From JAJPKK01 sp963702755 (GTDB taxonomy: Bacteria; Pseudomonadota; Alphaproteobacteria; Rhizobiales; Xanthobacteraceae): a stretch of DNA of 64,000 nt. Numbering within the stretch: position 1 is the first letter of the stretch; each line of letters opens with the position of its first letter. Made by a program: the position numbers and the translations under genes. The stretch is taken from assembly GCA_963702755.1 (NCBI GenBank), contig CAVPDZ010000009.1, forward strand, positions 744,001 to 808,000, in the 5' to 3' direction. Positions 26,546 through 35,638 of the stretch are shown here, one piece after another. Under the pieces are notes generated by a model. That model searched no databases and was not told the DNA's origin. It saw only the letters and a program-made list of their open reading frames with translations.

Positions 26546-27492
26546 CGGAGCTTGGGAGCCCGAACGGACGCGCCTCTCACGCGGCGCAATTGTCCTATCA
26601 GGAAAGTGACGTTGGTGCCGAAGCCCAGGTCATCAATCGTCCCTCGACGCAGAGAGCGCGAGGGCACAACGGCCGGAAGGCGTCTTCCGCTCCACTCCTC
26701 GAACGCAAGGATCACGCGGCGCCATCGGTGTTTCTCCCCGAGAACATGCTGCGCGAGGCGCGCCGGCAGAAGGAGCTCGCCGCCGGCACCGTGCCGCCGG
26801 TCTGCGTCATCGATCCCGACGGCGACATCGTGAGCCATGTCCGTCGTGTCTACGGTGCGACCCGTTGCGACAAGTGGGCCTGCTATCACACCAGGATGTG
26901 GCAGTGGGGCATCGGCAATTTGCGTTGCGGCATCGTCGGCCACGCGGTTGGGGGCTCGTTCTCTGTGCTGGTCGCCGAGCAACTTTTTGCTTCAGGATGC
27001 GAATTTCTGGTCAGTGTCACCTCAGCGGGACAGATCACCGACGTCGGACCGCCGCCGTACTACATCCTGATCGAGCGCGCGCTTCGGGACGAAGGCACGA
27101 GCTATCATTATCTGCCGCCGTCGCCCTATGCCGACGCCGACCCTGCCGTCGTTTCTCTTGCGGCGCGGGCACTCGATCGCGTTCCCCATGCCTTGCATCG
27201 CGGCGCGACCTGGACCACCGATGCGCCGTTCCGCGAAACCGCGGATGCGATCGCAACGCGCCGCAACGCCGGAATCCTCGCAGTCGAGATGGAGGCCGCG
27301 GCGCTCTACGCCTTCGCGTCGGCCCGCGCGAAACCGGTGATCTGCCTTGCCCACGTCTCGAACCAGCTCGGCTGCCGTGAGGGTGATTTCGAGAAGGGCG
27401 AGGGCAATGGCGCCAGCAGTTCGCTTGCCCTGGTGATGGCGCTCGCGGCGGCGTGGACGCGTGAAACCACGCGGCCGGCTGTCGGGGCGTAG
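26542..27492 (+). CDS. Nucleoside phosphorylase-like protein (PNP/UDP family)
   Basis: The core fold is visible from about residue 80: VPPVCVIDPDGDIV, then GHAVGGSFSVLVAEQLFASG, CEFLVSVTSAGQI, and the catalytic-region motif ILAVEMEAAALYAFA near the C-terminus, where the Met-Glu binds ribose. About 60 residues before the core are low-complexity and poorly family-like; a GTG at about 26728 (VFLPENMLREARRQKEL) may be the true start. Enzymes of this fold cleave the N-glycosidic bond of nucleosides with phosphate. Beside a radical SAM enzyme this suggests removal of adenine from a 5'-deoxyadenosyl adduct, as HpnG does in hopanoid synthesis. That link is inference. Confidence 0.75.
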   Translation: MTELGSPNGRASHAAQLSYQESDVGAEAQVINRPSTQRARGHNGRKASSAPLLERKDHAAPSVFLPENMLREARRQKELAAGTVPPVCVIDPDGDIVSHVRRVYGATRCDKWACYHTRMWQWGIGNLRCGIVGHAVGGSFSVLVAEQLFASGCEFLVSVTSAGQITDVGPPPYYILIERALRDEGTSYHYLPPSPYADADPAVVSLAARALDRVPHALHRGATWTTDAPFRETADAIATRRNAGILAVEMEAAALYAFASARAKPVICLAHVSNQLGCREGDFEKGEGNGASSSLALVMALAAAWTRETTRPAVGA

Positions 27493-27499
27493 CGGCGCC

Positions 27500-27745
27500 T
27501 CAAGCCTTTGCTGCGGAGGGCGCGGCTTTCTCCTGCGCGGCCTTGAGCTGCGCAATCGCTGCGCGGACGTCGGGATCTAATCCCTCGCCGCCCTTCTCGA
27601 GATACGCAAAAATGGCGGCGCGCATCCGCGGGTCCCAGAATTTTCCAATGTGCTCGGCCGTACCGGTGACGGCCTGCTTCGAACCCTGGCTCGCGAAAAA
27701 CTTGCCGATCTGGTTCGCCATGTAGATGAGCCTGTCAGGCGACAT
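27500..27745 (-). CDS. fdsD: Formate dehydrogenase delta subunit
   Basis: An 81-residue protein beginning MSPDRLIYMANQIGKFFASQ, the hallmark of FdsD, the small subunit of soluble NAD+-dependent molybdenum formate dehydrogenase needed for activity and assembly. The C-terminus is Lys/Ala-rich helix. Its start overlaps the 3' end of fdhD by 11 nt, and it ends the fds operon; the stop faces the nucleoside phosphorylase gene with 7 nt between them. Confidence 0.9.
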   Translation of the reverse strand: MSPDRLIYMANQIGKFFASQGSKQAVTGTAEHIGKFWDPRMRAAIFAYLEKGGEGLDPDVRAAIAQLKAAQEKAAPSAAKA

Positions 27746-28565
27746 GGGCGGCGGTCTCCGTCAGCGTTTCCACCGCGATGCGGTGAGGATGGGTGAAGAC
27801 CTCGAAGCCGTCGCTGCGAGCGACCGCGACGAGGGTGATGCCGGCGCTCTCGGCGGTGCGCACTGCAAGTGCCGTCGGCGCGGACACCGCGACCAGCACC
27901 GGGACGCCGAGCGCGGCCGCCTTCTGCACCATTTCGACCGACAGGCGGCTGGTCAGCAGCGTCAGCCCTGACGCGCCAGCGACGCGTTGGCGGGCAAGGG
28001 CGCCGCCAAGCTTGTCGAGCGCGTTATGCCGCCCGACGTCCTCGCGCACGGCAACAAGGCCCGCATCCCGTTGCCAGAAGGCCGCGGCATGGACGGCGCG
28101 GGTCTTCAGATTGAGTTCCTGGCGCGGTGCAAGGGAGTCAAGCGCACGCATGATGTCTTCGGGCGCGTAAGTCTGTCCGACGCTCACGGTCGGAATGGCG
28201 CGCAGTGCCTCCGTCAGGCTTTCGATGCCGCACAGCCCGCAGCCGGTCGGGCCGGCGAGATGCCGACGACGCTCGCTGAGCGCCTGCGCGCGCGGCTCGC
28301 CGAGCCACATGCGCAGCTCGATTCCCGGACCCTCGTCGATGACTTCGAGCCGGTCGATCTCCTCCGCGGATGTCACGATCCCTTCAGTGAGGGTGAAGCC
28401 GATCGCAAAATCCTCGAGGTCCTTCGGCGTCGCCATCATGACGGCGTAAGTGCCGCCGTTGTAGGTAAACGCGACGGCGCTCTCTTCCGGGATGACGCGT
28501 TCGCCCGCCGTGACGCCGTCCCGGCGCCAGACCGTACGCGCCACGCTTGCAACCGGCGCCACCAC
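27735..28565 (-). CDS. fdhD: Formate dehydrogenase accessory sulfurtransferase
   Basis: A 276-residue FdhD protein, which carries sulfur from the IscS desulfurase to the bis-MGD molybdenum cofactor of formate dehydrogenase. The essential cysteine motif is CGLCG in the middle (TGCGLCGIESL). Also visible: REDVGRHNALDKLGG and LLTSRLSVEMVQKAA. GTG is the start codon. In the usual position between fdsA and fdsD; 33 nt after the fdsA stop. Confidence 0.92.
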   Translation of the reverse strand: MVAPVASVARTVWRRDGVTAGERVIPEESAVAFTYNGGTYAVMMATPKDLEDFAIGFTLTEGIVTSAEEIDRLEVIDEGPGIELRMWLGEPRAQALSERRRHLAGPTGCGLCGIESLTEALRAIPTVSVGQTYAPEDIMRALDSLAPRQELNLKTRAVHAAAFWQRDAGLVAVREDVGRHNALDKLGGALARQRVAGASGLTLLTSRLSVEMVQKAAALGVPVLVAVSAPTALAVRTAESAGITLVAVARSDGFEVFTHPHRIAVETLTETAAHVA

Positions 28566-28598
28566 GACGCTTACCTCCGAACGCTTCGCCGCTCGCCG

Positions 28599-31476
28599 CT
28601 ACTCCGCGGCCTCGACCACCGGCGCCACCCGGCGCGAATGGCGCGCCTGTTCCTCATACTCCTCCTGCCACGCCGTCGGCCCGTTCGACGGCCCGACCTG
28701 TACGGCCGTCACCTTGTACTCGGGGCAGTTCGTGGCCCAGTCGGAATATTCGGTGGTGACGACGTTCGCCTGCGTGTCCGGGTGATGGAACGTGGTGTAG
28801 ACCACGCCCGGCGCCACACGCTCGGTGATGAGCGCGCGCAGCGAGGTCTCGCCGGCGCGGCTCGCGAGCTTGACCCAATCGCCATCGCGGATGCCGCGCT
28901 GCTCGGCGTCGTGAGGATGGATCTCGAGCCGATCCTCGTGGTGCCAGACCACATTCGCGGTGCGGCGGGTCTGGGCGCCGACGTTGTACTGGCTGAGGAT
29001 GCGTCCCGTGGTCAGCAGCAACGGGAAGCGCGGGCCGGTGCGCTCGTCGGTCGCGATATATTCCGTGATGACGAACTTGCCCTTGCCGCGGACGAAGCCG
29101 TTCATATGCATGACCGGCGTGCCCTCCGGTGCCTTTTCGTTGCAGGGCCACTGCACCGAGCCGAGCTCTTCGATCTTCTTGAACGACACGCCGGCGAACG
29201 TCGGCGTCAGCCGCGCGATCTCGTCCATGATCTCGGACGGATGCTTGTAGTTCATCTCAAAGCCCATGGCGTTGGAGATCATCATGGTGATCTCCCAGTC
29301 GGCATAGCCGTTGCGCGGCGCCATCACCTTGCGAACGAGCTGAATGCGGCGTTCGGCATTGGTGAAGGTGCCGTCCTTCTCCAGGAAGGTCGAGCCCGGC
29401 AGGAAGACGTGGGCGTAGTTCGCGGTTTCGTTCAGGAAGAGGTCGTGGACGACGACGCACTCCATCGCCGCAAGGCCGGCCGCGATGTGCTTGGTGTTGG
29501 GGTCGGACTGCAGGATGTCCTCGCCCTGGACGTAAAGGCCCATGAAAGTGTGATCGACAGCCGCATCGATCATGTTGGGGATGCGCAGCCCCGGCTCTTT
29601 GTCGAGGCCGACGCCCCACAGGGCCTCGAACATCGCGCGCGTGGCGTCGCCGGAGATGTGACGATAGCCGGACAGCTCGTGGGGGAACGAGCCCATGTCG
29701 CACGAGCCCTGCACGTTGTTCTGGCCGCGCAGCGGATTTACGCCGACGCCGGGCCGGCCGATGTTGCCGGTCGCCATGGCGAGATTGGCAATCGCAATCA
29801 CCGCGGTCGACCCCTGGCTATGCTCGGTAACGCCAAGCCCGTAATAGATCGCGCCGTTGCCGCCGGTCGCATAGAGCCTCGCGGCTGCGCGGATGGTTTC
29901 GGCCGGGACGCCGGAAACCTTGGCAACTTCTTCAGGGCTGTTGCGCGGCTGCGAGACGAACTCCGCCCACTCCTGGAACTCGCTCCAATCGCAGCGCTCG
30001 CGCACGAAATCTTCCTTCACCAAGCCTTCGGTGACGATCACGTGAGCCAATGCGCTGAGGATCGCGACGTTGGTGCCGGGCAGGAGCGGTAAGTGGTAGG
30101 TCGCTTCGATATGAGGCGTGCGCACCAGGTCAATCCGGCGCGGGTCGATGACGATAAGCTTGGCGCCCTGGCGCAACCGCTTCTTGAGCCGTGAGGCGAA
30201 CACCGGATGACCGTCGGTCGGATTGGCGCCGAGCACGACGACGACGTCGGCATGTTCGACCGAATCGAAATCCTGGGTGCCCGCCGAGGTGCCGAACGTC
30301 GTGCTCAGGCCGTAACCTGTCGGCGAATGGCAGACGCGGGCGCAGGTGTCGACATTGTTGTTGCCGAAACCGGCGCGGATCAGCTTCTGCACCAGGAACG
30401 TCTCTTCGTTGGTGCAGCGTGACGACGTGATGCCGCCGATCGAGCGCTTGCCGTATTTCGCCTGGATGCGCTTGAACTCGGACGCGGTGTAGGCGATCGC
30501 TTCGTCCCAGCTCACCTCGCGCCACGGGTCGTTGATGCTCTTGCGGATCATCGGGTTGAGGATGCGATCCTTGTGGGTCGCGTAGCCCCAGGCGAAGCGC
30601 CCTTTGACGCAGGAATGACCGCGGTTCGCCTTGCCGTCCTTGTACGGCACCATGCGCACGACTTCCTCGCCGCGCATCTCGGCCTTGAACGAGCAGCCGA
30701 CGCCGCAATAGGCGCAGGTGGTCACGACGGAATGCTCCGGCGTGCCGATCTCGATGACCGATTTCTCGTTGAGCGTCGCGGTCGGGCAGGCCTGCACGCA
30801 GGCGCCGCACGAGACGCATTCGGAGCCGAGGAAACTCTCTTCCATGCCCGGCGATACGACGGAGTCGAAGCCGCGCCCGGCAATCGTCAGCGCGAACGTG
30901 CCCTGCACTTCTTCGCAGGCGCGCACGCAGCGCGAGCAGACGATGCACTTCGACGGCTCGTAGGTGAAATAGGGGTTCGACTCGTCCTTGCCCGGATTGG
31001 GGTGTTTGCCGCCCTCATAGCCGTAACGGACATCGCGCAGGCCAACCGCGCCCGCCATGTCCTGCAGCTCGCAATCGCCGTTCGCCGAGCAGGTCAGGCA
31101 GTCGAGCGGATGGTCCGAGATGTAAAGCTCCATGACCCCGCGACGCAGCCGCTTGAGCTGCTCGGTCTGCGTGCGCACCACCATGCCCGCCGCAACCGGC
31201 GTCGTGCACGACGCCGGTGTTCCCGGCCGGCCGTCGATTTGGACCAGGCACAATCGGCAGGAACCGAACGCATCGACCATGTCGGTCGCGCAGAGTTTCG
31301 GGATCTTGGTGCCGACCTCCATCGCCGCCCGCATGATCGAAGTGCCTTCGGGCACGGTCACAAGCCGGCCGTCGATCGTCAGCGTCACCGTCTTTTCGCT
31401 CTTGGAGCGCGGCGTCCCGAAGTCGATCTCCTGGATCAGCGAGGTCGGAACTTGGGACGGTGGTCGATTCGGACAT
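28599..31476 (-). CDS. fdsA: NAD+-dependent formate dehydrogenase, alpha (molybdenum) subunit
   Basis: About 958 residues. The N-terminus carries a 2Fe-2S domain (DAFGSCRLCLVQIDGRPG), a His/Cys cluster region (LDCLTCSANGDCELQ) and two 4Fe-4S sets (CIVCSRCVRAC, CVSCGACVQAC). The catalytic bis-MGD domain contains YCGVGCSFK for a further cluster and the active-site cysteine in DTCARVCHSPTGYGL. The enzyme oxidises formate to CO2 in the cytoplasm, the last step of methanol oxidation. Start at 31476 was chosen for its strong Shine-Dalgarno aaggagga and the family N-terminus MSESTTVP, continuing LIQEIDFGTPR after a frame change near 31455; a shorter intact frame begins at 31388. Confidence 0.93.
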
Positions 31477-31487
31477 GGCGTCCTCCT

Positions 31488-33044
31488 TCATTCAGCGGCT
31501 TGCAGGCGCCGTGGCGCCGCGCCGAAATCCTCGGGGAAATGGTTGAGCGCGCTCATGACCGGATAGGGCGTGAAGCCGCCGAGCGCGCACAGCGAGCCGA
31601 ATTTCATGGTGTTGCAGAGATCCTCGAGGACCGTGATGTTGGCCGCGCGATCCTGATTGGCCATGATCTTGTCGACGAGCTCGACGCCGCGGGTCGACCC
31701 GATCCGGCACGGTGTGCACTTGCCGCAGGATTCGATTGCGCAGAATTCCATCGCGAACCGCGCCTGGCGCGCCATGTTCACCGTGTCGTCGAACACCACG
31801 ACGCCGCCGTGACCGATCAGGCCGTCGCGCGCCGCGAAGGCCTCATAGTCGAACGGCGTGTCGAACAGCGCACGCGGGAAATAGGCGCCGAGCGGGCCAC
31901 CCACCTGCACCGCCCGCACCGGGCGGCCGGAGGCGGTGCCGCCGCCGATGTCGTCGACGAGCTCGCCAAGCGTGACGCCGAAGGCAGTCTCGAACAGCCC
32001 GCCGTGCTTGACGTTGCCGGCAAGCTGGATCGGCATGGTGCCGCGCGACCGGCCCATGCCGAAGTCGCGATAGAAGGTCGCGCCTTTGTCGAGGATGATC
32101 GGCACCGACGCAAACGACAGGACGTTGTTGATGACCGTCGGCCGCCCGAACAGCCCTTTGTGGGCCGGCAAGGGCGGCTTTGCCCGCACCTCGCCGCGGT
32201 TGCCTTCCAGGCTTTCGAGGAGCGAGGTCTCTTCGCCGCACACATAGGCGCCGGCGCCCGACCGCACGTCCATGTCGAACGGAAACTCCGAACCCGCGAC
32301 CCGGTGCCCGAGGAGGCCGGCGCGCCGCGCTGCGCTGATGGCGGCCTTCATGGCGGCAATCGCATGCGGATATTCGGAGCGGATGTAGACGTAGCCTTTG
32401 CTTGCACCGACGGCGAGACCTGCGACCGTCATCCCTTCGATCAGGACGAAGGGATCGCCTTCCATGATCATGCGGTCGGCAAAGGTGCCGCTGTCGCCCT
32501 CGTCGGCGTTGCAGACGATGTATTTCTGCGGTGCCAGGGTCTGCGCAACCGTGCGCCATTTGATCCCGGTCGGGAACCCGGCGCCGCCGCGTCCCCGCAG
32601 GCCCGACTGGACGACTTCCTCGATAGTCTTCTCCGGCCCGAGCGAAAGTGCGCGCTCCAGGCCCTTGCAGCCGCCATGAGCGCGATAGTCCTCGGCGGAG
32701 AGGGGATCGACGATGCCGCAGCGCGCAAAGGTGAGCCGCGTCTGCCGCTTCAGCCAGGGAATGTCCTCGGCAAGGCCGAGCCGCAGCGGATGCATGCCGT
32801 CGCCGAGGATCGCATCGAGCAGGCTGTCGGCGTCAGCGACGGTCACCGGGCCGTACGCCATCCGGCCTTGCGGGGTCGCGACCTCGACCATCGGCTCAAG
32901 CCAGTAGAGGCCACGCGAGCCGGTGCGCACGATCTCGATGTCGAGGGTGCGCTTTGCGGCACCTTGCCGCAGAGCCACGGCGACCTCTTCGGCGCCAACC
33001 GCGAGCGCTCCGGCATCGCGCGGAATGTAGATGCGCGGCGTCAT
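31488..33044 (-). CDS. fdsB: NAD+-dependent formate dehydrogenase, beta subunit
   Basis: A 518-residue NuoF-like flavoprotein with intact frame. A thioredoxin-like 2Fe-2S-type N-terminal domain precedes the FMN/NADH domain: GLRGRGGAGFPTGIKW (NADH), CNADEGDSGTFADR (FMN), and GAGAYVCGEETSLLESLEG. The 4Fe-4S cluster ligands are in ESCGKCTPCRIGSTRG and the later C of GSLCALGG. Passes electrons from FdsA to NAD+. ATG overlaps the fdsG stop by 4 nt; 11 nt to the fdsA start. Confidence 0.93.
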   Translation of the reverse strand: MTPRIYIPRDAGALAVGAEEVAVALRQGAAKRTLDIEIVRTGSRGLYWLEPMVEVATPQGRMAYGPVTVADADSLLDAILGDGMHPLRLGLAEDIPWLKRQTRLTFARCGIVDPLSAEDYRAHGGCKGLERALSLGPEKTIEEVVQSGLRGRGGAGFPTGIKWRTVAQTLAPQKYIVCNADEGDSGTFADRMIMEGDPFVLIEGMTVAGLAVGASKGYVYIRSEYPHAIAAMKAAISAARRAGLLGHRVAGSEFPFDMDVRSGAGAYVCGEETSLLESLEGNRGEVRAKPPLPAHKGLFGRPTVINNVLSFASVPIILDKGATFYRDFGMGRSRGTMPIQLAGNVKHGGLFETAFGVTLGELVDDIGGGTASGRPVRAVQVGGPLGAYFPRALFDTPFDYEAFAARDGLIGHGGVVVFDDTVNMARQARFAMEFCAIESCGKCTPCRIGSTRGVELVDKIMANQDRAANITVLEDLCNTMKFGSLCALGGFTPYPVMSALNHFPEDFGAAPRRLQAAE

Positions 33045-33532
33045 TGCTGCGCCTCCGTTACGAGGGCATCGAGCCGTTTCTCGTCGAGGCGGCCGACGAT
33101 GCGGCCATCAAGCATTGCAGACGGCGCGACGGCGCAGAGCCCGAGGCAGTAGACCGGCTCCAACGTCACGCGTCGGTCGGGAGTCGTGTCGCCGATGGCA
33201 ATGCCGAGGGCTTTTTCGGCGCGGGCCGCGAGCGCGTCGCTCCCCATCGATTGGCAGGCTTCCGCCCTGCACAGCTTCAAAACGTGCCGTCCCGGCGGGG
33301 CTTTCTTGAAGTCGTGGTAGAACGTGACGACGCCGTGCATCTCGGCGCGCGTGATGTTCAGCGCCTCCGCAATCATGCGGACCGCTTCGTCCGGCACGCA
33401 CCCGAACGCATCCTGGATGGCGAGCAGAATCGGGAGGGCCGGACCTTCGAGGTCGCGGTGTTCGGCGATGATTTGCGCGGTCCGTTCCGCGCTCCACGGT
33501 TCGTAGGTCTGCACGCGGTGGGCGCCCGTCAT
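33041..33532 (-). CDS. fdsG: NAD+-dependent formate dehydrogenase, gamma subunit
   Basis: A 163-residue NuoE-like 2Fe-2S protein, first gene of the operon. Motifs: LPILLAIQDAFGCVPDEAVR, HGVVTFYHDFKKAP, the cluster cysteines in LKLCRAEACQSMG and in VYCLGLCAVAPSAM. Together with FdsB it forms the diaphorase part of the enzyme. The promoter and an inverted repeat resembling a LysR-type site lie in the 115-nt gap upstream. Confidence 0.92.
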   Translation of the reverse strand: MTGAHRVQTYEPWSAERTAQIIAEHRDLEGPALPILLAIQDAFGCVPDEAVRMIAEALNITRAEMHGVVTFYHDFKKAPPGRHVLKLCRAEACQSMGSDALAARAEKALGIAIGDTTPDRRVTLEPVYCLGLCAVAPSAMLDGRIVGRLDEKRLDALVTEAQQ

Positions 33533-33600
33533 TCTAGAACTTCTTTAGACTATAATTGGTAAAAGAACCCCACCGATGCAATAAAGCCGGTCCATCGGTT

Positions 33601-33617
33601 GATCAGGAATCCTGATC
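33601..33617. promoter_or_regulatory. Inverted repeat upstream of fdsG
   Basis: gatcaggaatcctgatc is a perfect 17-base palindrome around a central base, located 69 nt before the fdsG start. It fits a T-N11-A LysR-type operator and could be the FdsR binding site controlling the formate dehydrogenase operon. A related GATCA-type inverted repeat lies before fdsR itself. Confidence 0.55.
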
Positions 33618-33647
33618 GAAACGCGATCAGAATGCCCAATTGCCCGA

Positions 33648-34619
33648 TCAGCGCCTTTGCGGCTTGCGAGGCTGCGCCCGCTCCTTTGGCGCAGCCTTTT
33701 CGGGGCGCTCGGCAGTCGATCCTGTCTGCCCCCCAAGCACCTTGGCAAGCTGGCGGGCCTCTGCGACCAGCGCGGCGATGAGCGGCGTTGTCGGCTCCCG
33801 TCCGGGAATGACCAAGCCGACGACCTGTTTCACGGTCGGCTCGACGATCGGGATCGAGCGGACGCTTTCCGTCAGGCCGAGCGTTTCGGCAAGCCGGGCC
33901 GGCATGATGGTCGCCCAGCGGCCGGTGCGCACATGGACGAACAGCACGACCACCGAGTTCAACTCGAGCGTCGGCGATGGGTCGCCGCCGGCTGAGCGCA
34001 GCAGACGGTCGAGAATGCGACGGTTCTGCATGTCCGGAGTCAGCAGGCACAGCGGGATTTTCGCGACCTCCGCCCACGTCACTTTGTCCCGCTCGCCGAG
34101 CGGGGCGGTCCGCGACGTCAGGAGGCGGTATTCCTCGTGATAGAGCGGGATCGCTTTGACATGGCCGAGCGGCTCGTTGTCGAGATAGGTAAGGCCGGCG
34201 TCGACCTCCAGATTCTCGATCAGGTTGAGAATCTGGATGGAAGTGCGTGAAAGGATTGTGAAACGCACATTCTGGTGCTTGGCCCGGTAAGGCGTCGTCA
34301 GCATCGCGCTCATCGCGAGTGCGGTCGGGATCGCCGCGATGCGCAAATGGCCGACGAGACCGCGTTTGAGTGCGTCAACGTCCTGGCGCATGGCGCGCGC
34401 GTCGCTGACGATGCGGCGCGCCCATTCCAACACCTTCTCCCCCTCCGGCGTGAAGCCGCGAAACCGCGAACCGCGCTGCACCAGCAGGACGCCGAAAAGG
34501 TCCTCCAGGTATTTGATGCCGGCCGAGAGGGTCGGCTGGCTGACGCCGCTGGCATTGGCCGCGCGGCCGAAATGCTCTTCGCGCGCCAGGGCGATCATGA
34601 ATTCGAGGCGGTCCAGCAT
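33648..34619 (-). CDS. fdsR: LysR family regulator of formate dehydrogenase
   Basis: A 323-residue LysR protein. N-terminal wHTH: MLDRLEFMIALAREEHFGRA, ANASGVSQPTLSAGIKYLED. The effector domain shows RIAAIPTALAMSAML and VDAGLTYLDNEPLGHV. The last 30 residues are Lys/Arg/Pro-rich. Its position directly before fdsG on the same strand is typical of FdsR, which responds to formate. The 5' region contains the inverted repeat gctgat/atcagc. Confidence 0.82.
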   Translation of the reverse strand: MLDRLEFMIALAREEHFGRAANASGVSQPTLSAGIKYLEDLFGVLLVQRGSRFRGFTPEGEKVLEWARRIVSDARAMRQDVDALKRGLVGHLRIAAIPTALAMSAMLTTPYRAKHQNVRFTILSRTSIQILNLIENLEVDAGLTYLDNEPLGHVKAIPLYHEEYRLLTSRTAPLGERDKVTWAEVAKIPLCLLTPDMQNRRILDRLLRSAGGDPSPTLELNSVVVLFVHVRTGRWATIMPARLAETLGLTESVRSIPIVEPTVKQVVGLVIPGREPTTPLIAALVAEARQLAKVLGGQTGSTAERPEKAAPKERAQPRKPQRR

Positions 34620-34700
34620 GGAATCAGAGGCTCTTCGATTTAGGCCTGCGGTTCAATCGGTTGTGCGATCGTCTTGAGATGAGAGCACAATTGCCGCATC

Positions 34701-34718
34701 GCTGATCAAAAAATCAGC
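34701..34718. promoter_or_regulatory. Inverted repeat in the fdsR/ABC importer divergent promoter region
   Basis: gctgatcaaaaaatcagc: six-base arms gctgat/atcagc around an A-rich centre, between fdsR and the divergent ABC gene. Similar half-sites (TGATC) occur in the palindrome before fdsG, suggesting autoregulation by FdsR. Confidence 0.4.
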
Positions 34719-34816
34719 TTGCATTATCAACGATCAGCGGTCCAACATTTTGAGCAATTAGCAGGCAATTCCATGCTGAATGTTAGCGGCAAATCCAGGC
34801 CTGCACGACGCCGGTT

Positions 34817-35638
34817 ATGAGCGTTCTTTCGCCGGTCGGCGTCGACGCGCCCAGGTCACCCACCGTTGCCGGTGCGCGGGCGGGGACGGTCGCGCTCGAG
34901 ATACGCGCGGTCCGCAAGGTCTTCGATGAGCTGGAAGCGATCCGCAGCGTCTCGTTTGACGTGCGCGATGGCGAGTTCGTAAGCATCCTCGGTCCGAGCG
35001 GCTGCGGGAAGAGCACACTGCTCGCGATGATCGCCGGTCTAGCCTCGGCGACCGAGGGCGAGATCAGGCTCAACGGAACGCCCGTGACGGGTCCGCGCCG
35101 CGAGACCGGCGTCGTCTTCCAGTCGCCGGTGCTGCTTCCCTGGCGCACTGTCCTCGACAACGTCCTGTTTCCGGCCGAGTTGCTCAAGCTGTCGCGCGGA
35201 AAGCTCAAGCCGCGCGCGCTCGAACTCCTGCGGATGGCCAAGATTGCCGATTTTGCCGCAGCGCTACCGCGCCAACTGTCCGGCGGCATGCGGCAGCGCG
35301 CCGCGATCTGCCGCGCGCTCGTGCACGATCCGTCCTTGTTGCTGATGGACGAGCCGTTCAGCGCGCTTGATGCCATCACGCGCGATGAACTCGGCGTCGA
35401 ACTGATGCGCATCTGGCAGGCCAATCGGAAGACGGTGGTATTCGTCACCCACAGCATCCGCGAGGCGATCTTCCTATCCGATCGGGTGCTCGTGATGGGG
35501 CAGCGACCGGCCACAATGGTCGAGGACCTGGCGATCAGCCTGCCGCGCCCGCGTCAGATCGCAATGACGGAGGAGGGCGAGTTCAACCGCTACGTCCGTC
35601 ATCTCCGCCGCGCCATCGAGGCGAGCCATGCCGGCTAA
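34817..35638 (+). CDS. ABC transporter ATP-binding protein, SsuB/TauB-like
   Basis: A 273-residue ATPase of the nitrate/sulfonate/taurine/pyrimidine-precursor import family. Walker A GPSGCGKST, Q-loop VVFQSPVLLPWRTV, signature LSGGMRQRAAICRAL, Walker B LLLMDEPFSALD, and THSIREAIFLSDRV with the H-loop. Intact frame. The stop overlaps the permease start by 11 nt. Genes for permease, DUF1989 protein and two binding proteins follow on the same strand. Confidence 0.88.
   Translation: MSVLSPVGVDAPRSPTVAGARAGTVALEIRAVRKVFDELEAIRSVSFDVRDGEFVSILGPSGCGKSTLLAMIAGLASATEGEIRLNGTPVTGPRRETGVVFQSPVLLPWRTVLDNVLFPAELLKLSRGKLKPRALELLRMAKIADFAAALPRQLSGGMRQRAAICRALVHDPSLLLMDEPFSALDAITRDELGVELMRIWQANRKTVVFVTHSIREAIFLSDRVLVMGQRPATMVEDLAISLPRPRQIAMTEEGEFNRYVRHLRRAIEASHAG

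Noticed and set aside
27987..30092. Open frame of about 700 codons on the plus strand
   Set aside because: Antisense to fdhD and fdsA; Arg/His/Asp-rich translation without recognisable motifs.
30573..33152. Open frame of about 860 codons on the plus strand
   Set aside because: It is antisense to fdsA and fdsB, whose motifs are unmistakable. The long antisense frame is a product of high GC at third codon positions and has no family features.
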